Positions 5,184-8,299 of a DNA stretch of 8,299 bases are shown piece by piece. Made by a program: the position numbers and the translations under genes. Under the pieces are notes generated by a model. The model did no database searches. It was not told the origin of the DNA and saw only the letters and a program-made list of their open reading frames with translations. This DNA comes from Scatomorpha intestinigallinarum (GTDB taxonomy: Bacteria; Bacillota; Clostridia; Oscillospirales; Oscillospiraceae). Location of the stretch: positions 1-8,299 of the forward strand of contig DVHH01000096.1 of assembly GCA_018712225.1 (NCBI GenBank), read 5' to 3'. The number at the start of each line of letters is the position of its first letter. Position 1 is the first letter of the stretch.

Positions 5184-6445
5184 ATGTCGGACCTCTCCTG
5201 TTCCACCGGCAGCCCGGCGAGATATCTGCGCAGCATATCGAAGACGTTCTGGCAGGCGTAAAGTCTGACCGTGGCCCTGTCGCGGTTGGAGATGTGCTTC
5301 TCGCGCACCCAGGTGCGCGTCCCGTCCGAGAGTGAGACGAAAACGGTGCCCACGGGGTTCCGCCCGTCGCCGTCGGGTCCCGCAAGACCCGTTATGCCCA
5401 CGCCGAGCTGCGCGCCCAGCTTGAGCCTCACGCGCTCGGCCAGCTCCGCGGCGACCTCGCGGCTGACCGCGCCGTATTTCTCCAGCGTGTCCCTCGGGAT
5501 GCCGAGCAGCAGGTGCTTGGCCTCGTTCGTATACACCACTACGCCGCCGCGCAGCACGGCGGAGGCGCCCGGGATATCGGTTATGCGGGCCTCAAGCTCC
5601 CCGCCCGTGCAGCTCTCCGCCGCGGCGAGGCTGACGCCCTTCTCGATGAGGAGCTTCACCGTGTGTTCTGCGATGTTCGCCCCGTCCACCGCGTATGCGA
5701 GGTCTCCGAACATGTCGAGGACCTTCTCGACGACGGGGGCCATCATCTCCTCGGCCTCGGCGGCGGTCCCCGCCTTGGCGGTGACGCGCACGAGGCACTC
5801 GCCGTTCTTGGCGTAGGGCGCGAGGGTGGGGTTCGTGAGCTCCTGCATGTAGTCGCGCAGGCGGTACTCCATCTCGCTCTCACCTATGCCGAAGAAGTGG
5901 ATGTTGTGCGAGGCGATGACGGCGTCGGAGAGCCGCGCCAGGATGGGCCGCACGCGGTACTCCAGCAGCGGGCGCAGCTCCCTGGGCGGGCCGGGCAGCA
6001 TGACGACGTGGACGCCCTCGCGCTCGAAGTAGCAGCCGGGCGCGGTGCCCCAGTCGTTGCGCAGGGCCGTGGAGCCCTCGGGCAGCCAGACCTGCTGGAG
6101 GTTGTTGGGCGTGAGCTCCCTGTAGCCGCGCTTTACCCAGATATCGCGCAGCCAGGCCTCTTCGCCTTTGTCCAGCGCAAGCTCCATGCCGAAGGCGGCG
6201 GCCAGGGCGGACTTCGTGAGGTCGTCGCAGGTGGGGCCGAGGCCGCCGGTGGTTATGATGAGGTCCGCGCGGCCCTTGGCGCGGCTCACGGCCTCCGTGA
6301 CCCGGCCCGGGTTGTCGCCCACGACGGTCTGCCAGTGGACGTCGATGCCGTATTCCGACAGGAGCACGGCGACGTCCGCCGCGTCCGTATTTATCGTGCT
6401 GCCGAGCAGCAGCTCGGTGCCGACGGAGATTATCTCAGCCTTCAA
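5180..6445 (-). CDS. cinA: CinA family protein, nicotinamide-nucleotide amidohydrolase
   Basis: A full-length 421-residue two-domain CinA. The N-terminal MoCF/COG1058 domain (about 1-170) shows ISVGTELLLG (6-15), TTGGLGPTCDD (65-75) and LPGPPRELRPL (150-160). In characterised homologues this domain hydrolyses ADP-ribose-type substrates. The C-terminal PncC domain (about 258-415) shows AESCTGG (276-282, with presumed nucleophile S278), GGVVVYTNEAK (300-310) and TGLAGPDGDG (352-361); it deamidates NMN to nicotinic acid mononucleotide in NAD salvage. In some Firmicutes cinA is also a competence or damage-inducible gene, usually near recA, which is not seen here. The start is TTG inside the end of thiI (11-nt overlap); it gives the expected N-terminus, although the ribosome site is weak (AAGGA, about 12 nt away), which suggests coupling to thiI. 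Confidence 0.95.
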   Translation of the reverse strand: MKAEIISVGTELLLGSTINTDAADVAVLLSEYGIDVHWQTVVGDNPGRVTEAVSRAKGRADLIITTGGLGPTCDDLTKSALAAAFGMELALDKGEEAWLRDIWVKRGYRELTPNNLQQVWLPEGSTALRNDWGTAPGCYFEREGVHVVMLPGPPRELRPLLEYRVRPILARLSDAVIASHNIHFFGIGESEMEYRLRDYMQELTNPTLAPYAKNGECLVRVTAKAGTAAEAEEMMAPVVEKVLDMFGDLAYAVDGANIAEHTVKLLIEKGVSLAAAESCTGGELEARITDIPGASAVLRGGVVVYTNEAKHLLLGIPRDTLEKYGAVSREVAAELAERVRLKLGAQLGVGITGLAGPDGDGRNPVGTVFVSLSDGTRTWVREKHISNRDRATVRLYACQNVFDMLRRYLAGLPVEQERSDI

Positions 6446-7613
6446 TGTCTATCCATATCCTTTCGATGCCTTCCAGCGCCTCGGCCACGAGGCCCTCTAT
6501 GTCCATGGCTGCCTCCGCCGCGGCGACGTCCTCGACCCTCGGCTTGGTCTTGGGGTGGCGCGGGGTGAAGACGGTGCAGCAGTCCTCATAGGGCAGGATC
6601 GAGGTCTCAAAGGTGCCGATCTTCCGCGCGATGCGGATGATGTCCTCCTTGTCCATGCCTATAAGCGGCTGTAGGACGGGAAGGTCCGTGACGGCCTGGG
6701 TGCTGGCCATGGCCTCCATGGTCTGGCTGGCGACCTGGCCGAGGTTCTCGCCGGTGACGATGGCCTTGCAGCCGCCGCGCTCGGCTATCTTTTCCGCTAT
6801 GCGCATCATGAAACGGCGCATGACGAGGGTGAAATACTCCTCCGGGCACTTGTCGCGTATCTCCTCCTGTATGTGCGTGAAGGGTACGACCTCAAGGCAC
6901 ATCTGCCCGCACCAGGGCGTGAGCAGCCGCGCGAGCTCCACCACCTTTTCCTTGGCCGCCTCGGAGGTATAGGGGAAGGAGAAGAAGTGTACGGGTATGC
7001 ACCTCACGCCGCGGCGGGTTATCATCCAAGTGGAGACGGGGCTGTCGATACCGCCGGAGAGCAGGGTGACGGCCCGGCCGTTGGAGCCTATGGGCAGCCC
7101 GCCCGCGCCGGGCGCAGGGGCCGCGTGGACATAGGCCGCGTAGTCACGCACCTCAAGGTGGACGGTAAGCTCCGGATGCCGGACGTCCACGCGCGTCTCC
7201 GGGTAGGCCTCTGCAAGCCGGCCGCCGACGTACTGGGAGAGCTGTATGCTGGTCATGTGGAAGCTCTTGTCGGAGCGCTTGGTCTCCACCTTGAAGCTCT
7301 CGGCGGCGAGCATATCCTCGCGCAGGTACTCGATGGCGAGCCTTGCGATGGCGTCCTCGTCCTTCTCGCAGGCCGCGGCGCGCGAGAGCGCCACGACGCC
7401 GAAGGTCTTTGAGAGCGCGTCAAAGGCGGCGTCCATATCCGCGGTCTCGCTCTCGGGCTCGACATAGACCGTGGACTGCACGCAGTAGACGCGGAACTCG
7501 CCCATGGGCTTGAGCCGCTTGCGTATATTCGAGACGAGCTTCTGCTCGAAATATCTCCTGTTGAGGCCCTTCAGGACGGTCTCGCCCTGTTTGAGCAATA
7601 TGATGTCTTTCAA
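6435..7613 (-). CDS. thiI: tRNA uridine(8) 4-thiouridine synthase ThiI
   Basis: The enzyme adenylates U8 of tRNA and inserts sulfur to form 4-thiouridine; in many bacteria it also supplies sulfur for the thiazole of thiamine. At 392 residues it is the short form: ferredoxin-like and THUMP domains (about 1-165), then a PP-loop pyrophosphatase domain with LLSGGIDSPVSTWM (184-197), GENLGQVASQTMEAMAS (288-304) and PYEDCCTVFTPRHP (341-354). The C-terminal rhodanese domain of E. coli ThiI is missing, as is usual in Firmicutes, where the persulfide is passed directly from a dedicated cysteine desulfurase; none is adjacent. I start at TTG 7613 rather than GTG 7622 because AAGGTGAT lies just before the TTG, while the GTG is itself part of that ribosome site. 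The GTG start would add three residues. Confidence 0.95.
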   Translation of the reverse strand: MKDIILLKQGETVLKGLNRRYFEQKLVSNIRKRLKPMGEFRVYCVQSTVYVEPESETADMDAAFDALSKTFGVVALSRAAACEKDEDAIARLAIEYLREDMLAAESFKVETKRSDKSFHMTSIQLSQYVGGRLAEAYPETRVDVRHPELTVHLEVRDYAAYVHAAPAPGAGGLPIGSNGRAVTLLSGGIDSPVSTWMITRRGVRCIPVHFFSFPYTSEAAKEKVVELARLLTPWCGQMCLEVVPFTHIQEEIRDKCPEEYFTLVMRRFMMRIAEKIAERGGCKAIVTGENLGQVASQTMEAMASTQAVTDLPVLQPLIGMDKEDIIRIARKIGTFETSILPYEDCCTVFTPRHPKTKPRVEDVAAAEAAMDIEGLVAEALEGIERIWIDIEG

Positions 7614-7617
7614 AAAA

Positions 7618-7625
7618 ATCACCTT
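7618..7625 (-). promoter_or_regulatory. Ribosome site deciding the thiI start
   Basis: AAGGTGAT on the minus strand matches the end of 16S rRNA and places its GG core eight bases before TTG 7613. It also contains the TAA stop of the upstream small gene (7626-7624), so termination of one gene happens on the ribosome site of the next. Confidence 0.65.
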
Positions 7626-7917
7626 AAAACGAAATTTCGCAGCCCAGAGCGCACTCTCTCAGCCCGCGCAAAAAGGCCGCGCGGCGCAGGACGACGAAGT
7701 CCCAGCGTCTGGCCTCGGTCTCCAGCCGCACAGCCGGGAACCCCAGCACGCGTGAGCGCCCGACGGCGCGCAGGTCCGCGAAAGGTATGAAGATGCGTCT
7801 TTTATCCTTCGGCACCTGTATCTTCTGCGTAGTAAAAAGCAGCCCGCCAGGCTGGATGAGGAGGCAGCCGCCGGTTATCCCGCCCCAGCAAAGGCTTGCC
7901 GCATAAGCTCCGCCCAT
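7624..7917 (-). CDS. Small PH/GRAM-like domain protein, unknown function
   Basis: A 97-residue protein with no signal peptide or clear membrane helix. Residues 15-88 alternate strand-like segments in the order of a bacterial PH/GRAM-type barrel: GGCLLIQPGGLLFTT, a charged turn (QVPKDKRR), IFIPFADLRAVGR, LGFPAVRLETE, RWDFVVL, and a final helix AAFLRGLRECAL. The pattern of a displayed strand, 'IPF-DL--V' and 'LG-P---ET--' is typical of GRAM-like domains, which often bind lipids or proteins; this assignment is by pattern only. The ATG has AGGGGG seven bases upstream and is the first gene after the predicted promoter. It stops ten bases before thiI, so it should be co-transcribed with it. Confidence 0.7.
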   Translation of the reverse strand: MGGAYAASLCWGGITGGCLLIQPGGLLFTTQKIQVPKDKRRIFIPFADLRAVGRSRVLGFPAVRLETEARRWDFVVLRRAAFLRGLRECALGCEISF

Positions 7918-7956
7918 GCGCTCGCCCCCTGAAATTGTCGGTCATAGCACAATTAC

Positions 7957-7984
7957 AGGATATTTTATCACACCGTCCCGTCAA
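7957..7984 (-). promoter_or_regulatory. Candidate promoter of the six-gene operon
   Basis: On the minus strand TTGACG (7984-7979), a 16-bp spacer and TATCCT (7962-7957) lie about 40 bp upstream of the first start codon. The -35 is five of six and the -10 four of six. The whole interval 7940-7985 is AT-rich compared with its flanks. It is the best candidate present but not a strong one. Confidence 0.45.
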
Positions 7985-8041
7985 ACGCAAGCGCGCAGGC
8001 TGGTTTTGCGCCTCCCGCCCGGCGGTGCGGAGGACGGCGGC

Positions 8042-8131
8042 GGAACGCGCCGTTTTGCTTGCGGTTGATTTTACCTTACCCTGCGGTTCCACCCCATTTC
8101 TTTGGTCTTACCCAAAGAAAGGCGCTTTTGG
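8042..8131 (-). repeat. Dispersed intergenic repeat, copy B (shortened form)
   Basis: Reverse-complement relative of 101-212. Both ends match: GGAAC-CGCCGTTTTG at one end, and CTGCG-TTCCACCCCATTTCTTTGGT plus CCCAAAGAAA and GGCGCTTTTGG at the other. The middle (about 8058-8080) has the same length as in copy A but has diverged. Copy B lacks about 20 bases next to a CCAAAGAAA word that is present twice in copy A on that strand, as expected for a deletion between short direct repeats. It still folds as TTTCTTTGG/CCAAAGAAA around a short loop (8098-8120). Confidence 0.75.
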
Positions 8132-8180
8132 ACGCGTGCACCCCGTAGGCTTGGCGGGCAAAAGTCTCGCCCAGTAAAAG

Positions 8181-8260
8181 TTTTTTGCCCCGCTTTTTTA
8201 CAAAAAAGCGGGCGGGGTCCAGGGGCTGCGCCCCTGGCCGCGCGCCGCAGCGCGCGGAAG
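8181..8260. repeat. Cluster of three consecutive GC-rich hairpins
   Basis: Three back-to-back palindromes: CCCGCTTTTTT/AAAAAAGCGGG with a two-base loop (8190-8213); CCAGGGGC/GCCCCTGG with a three-base loop (about 8219-8237); and CCGCGCG/CGCGCGG (about 8237-8257). The first could act as a terminator for a gene beyond the window, reading in from the right, but the regular array looks like the extragenic palindromic repeats scattered through many clostridial genomes. From 8258 to the end only a GGGGATCCCC palindrome is seen; 7985-8041 shows nothing. Confidence 0.65.
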
Positions 8261-8299
8261 CCCCTTGTGCCAAAGAAGCGCAGGAGGGGATCCCCCCTT

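Noticed and set aside
5513..6568. 351-codon plus-strand frame opposite cinA
   Set aside because: It runs antisense through conserved CinA motifs and into thiI and gives a protein with no recognisable pattern.
101..8131. Composite transposon bounded by inverted repeats
   Set aside because: No transposase is present, the internal genes are core functions in normal operon order, and the repeats look like palindromic filler rather than terminal inverted repeats.
7802..8177. Short open frames on both strands in the right intergenic region (7802-8092 minus, 7896-8177 plus)
   Set aside because: They overlap the predicted promoter and the repeat copy, lack ribosome sites, and encode repeat-derived residues only.
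8190..8213. Terminator of a gene in this window
   Set aside because: No gene in the window reads towards it within a sensible distance: the plus-strand genes end at 1604 and the minus-strand operon starts at 7917 and reads away. It could only serve a gene outside the window.

Overview
The window looks like chromosomal DNA from a GC-rich, low-branching Gram-positive bacterium, most likely a gut-type clostridial (Oscillospiraceae-like) lineage. The reasons are strong GGAGG-type ribosome sites, a rhodanese-less ThiI of about 390 residues, a small ferritin-like di-iron protein, a tRNA with encoded CCA, TTG starts, and intergenic palindromic repeats of a style common in such genomes. The lineage is an inference; no marker gene fixes it.

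Layout. Bases 1-264 are intergenic: small hairpins, copy A of a dispersed repeat (101-212), and a probable terminator. rsmE (265-1002, minus) encodes the 16S rRNA m3U1498 methyltransferase. It is divergent from a ferritin-like gene (1128-1604, plus), and their predicted promoters physically overlap between 1056 and 1098. A well-formed promoter drives a tRNA-Ser(GGA) gene (1690-1781), ended by a strong hairpin whose T run touches the stop codon of the convergent tspO gene (1813-2277, minus, TTG start).

From 7917 down to 2382 six minus-strand genes form one apparent operon: a small PH/GRAM-like protein, thiI, cinA, a histidine phosphatase, a 138-residue membrane protein with an acidic hexapeptide-repeat tail, and a 589-residue membrane-anchored extracytoplasmic protein. 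Gaps are 30 nt or less, two junctions are overlapping (thiI/cinA by 11 nt, cinA/phosphatase as ATGA), a candidate promoter lies at 7957-7984 and a strong terminator at 2339-2372. Bases 7918-8299 carry that promoter, copy B of the dispersed repeat in the opposite orientation (8042-8131), and a run of GC-rich hairpins to the window end.

Functionally the window is mostly housekeeping: ribosome and tRNA modification (RsmE, ThiI), NAD-related salvage (CinA), and a tRNA gene. The less ordinary parts are the two uncharacterised envelope proteins at the operon end, the overlapping divergent promoters, and the related inverted repeats that bracket the region. I see no defence system, prophage, transposase, CRISPR array or biosynthetic cluster, and no convincing evidence for a wholly new system.
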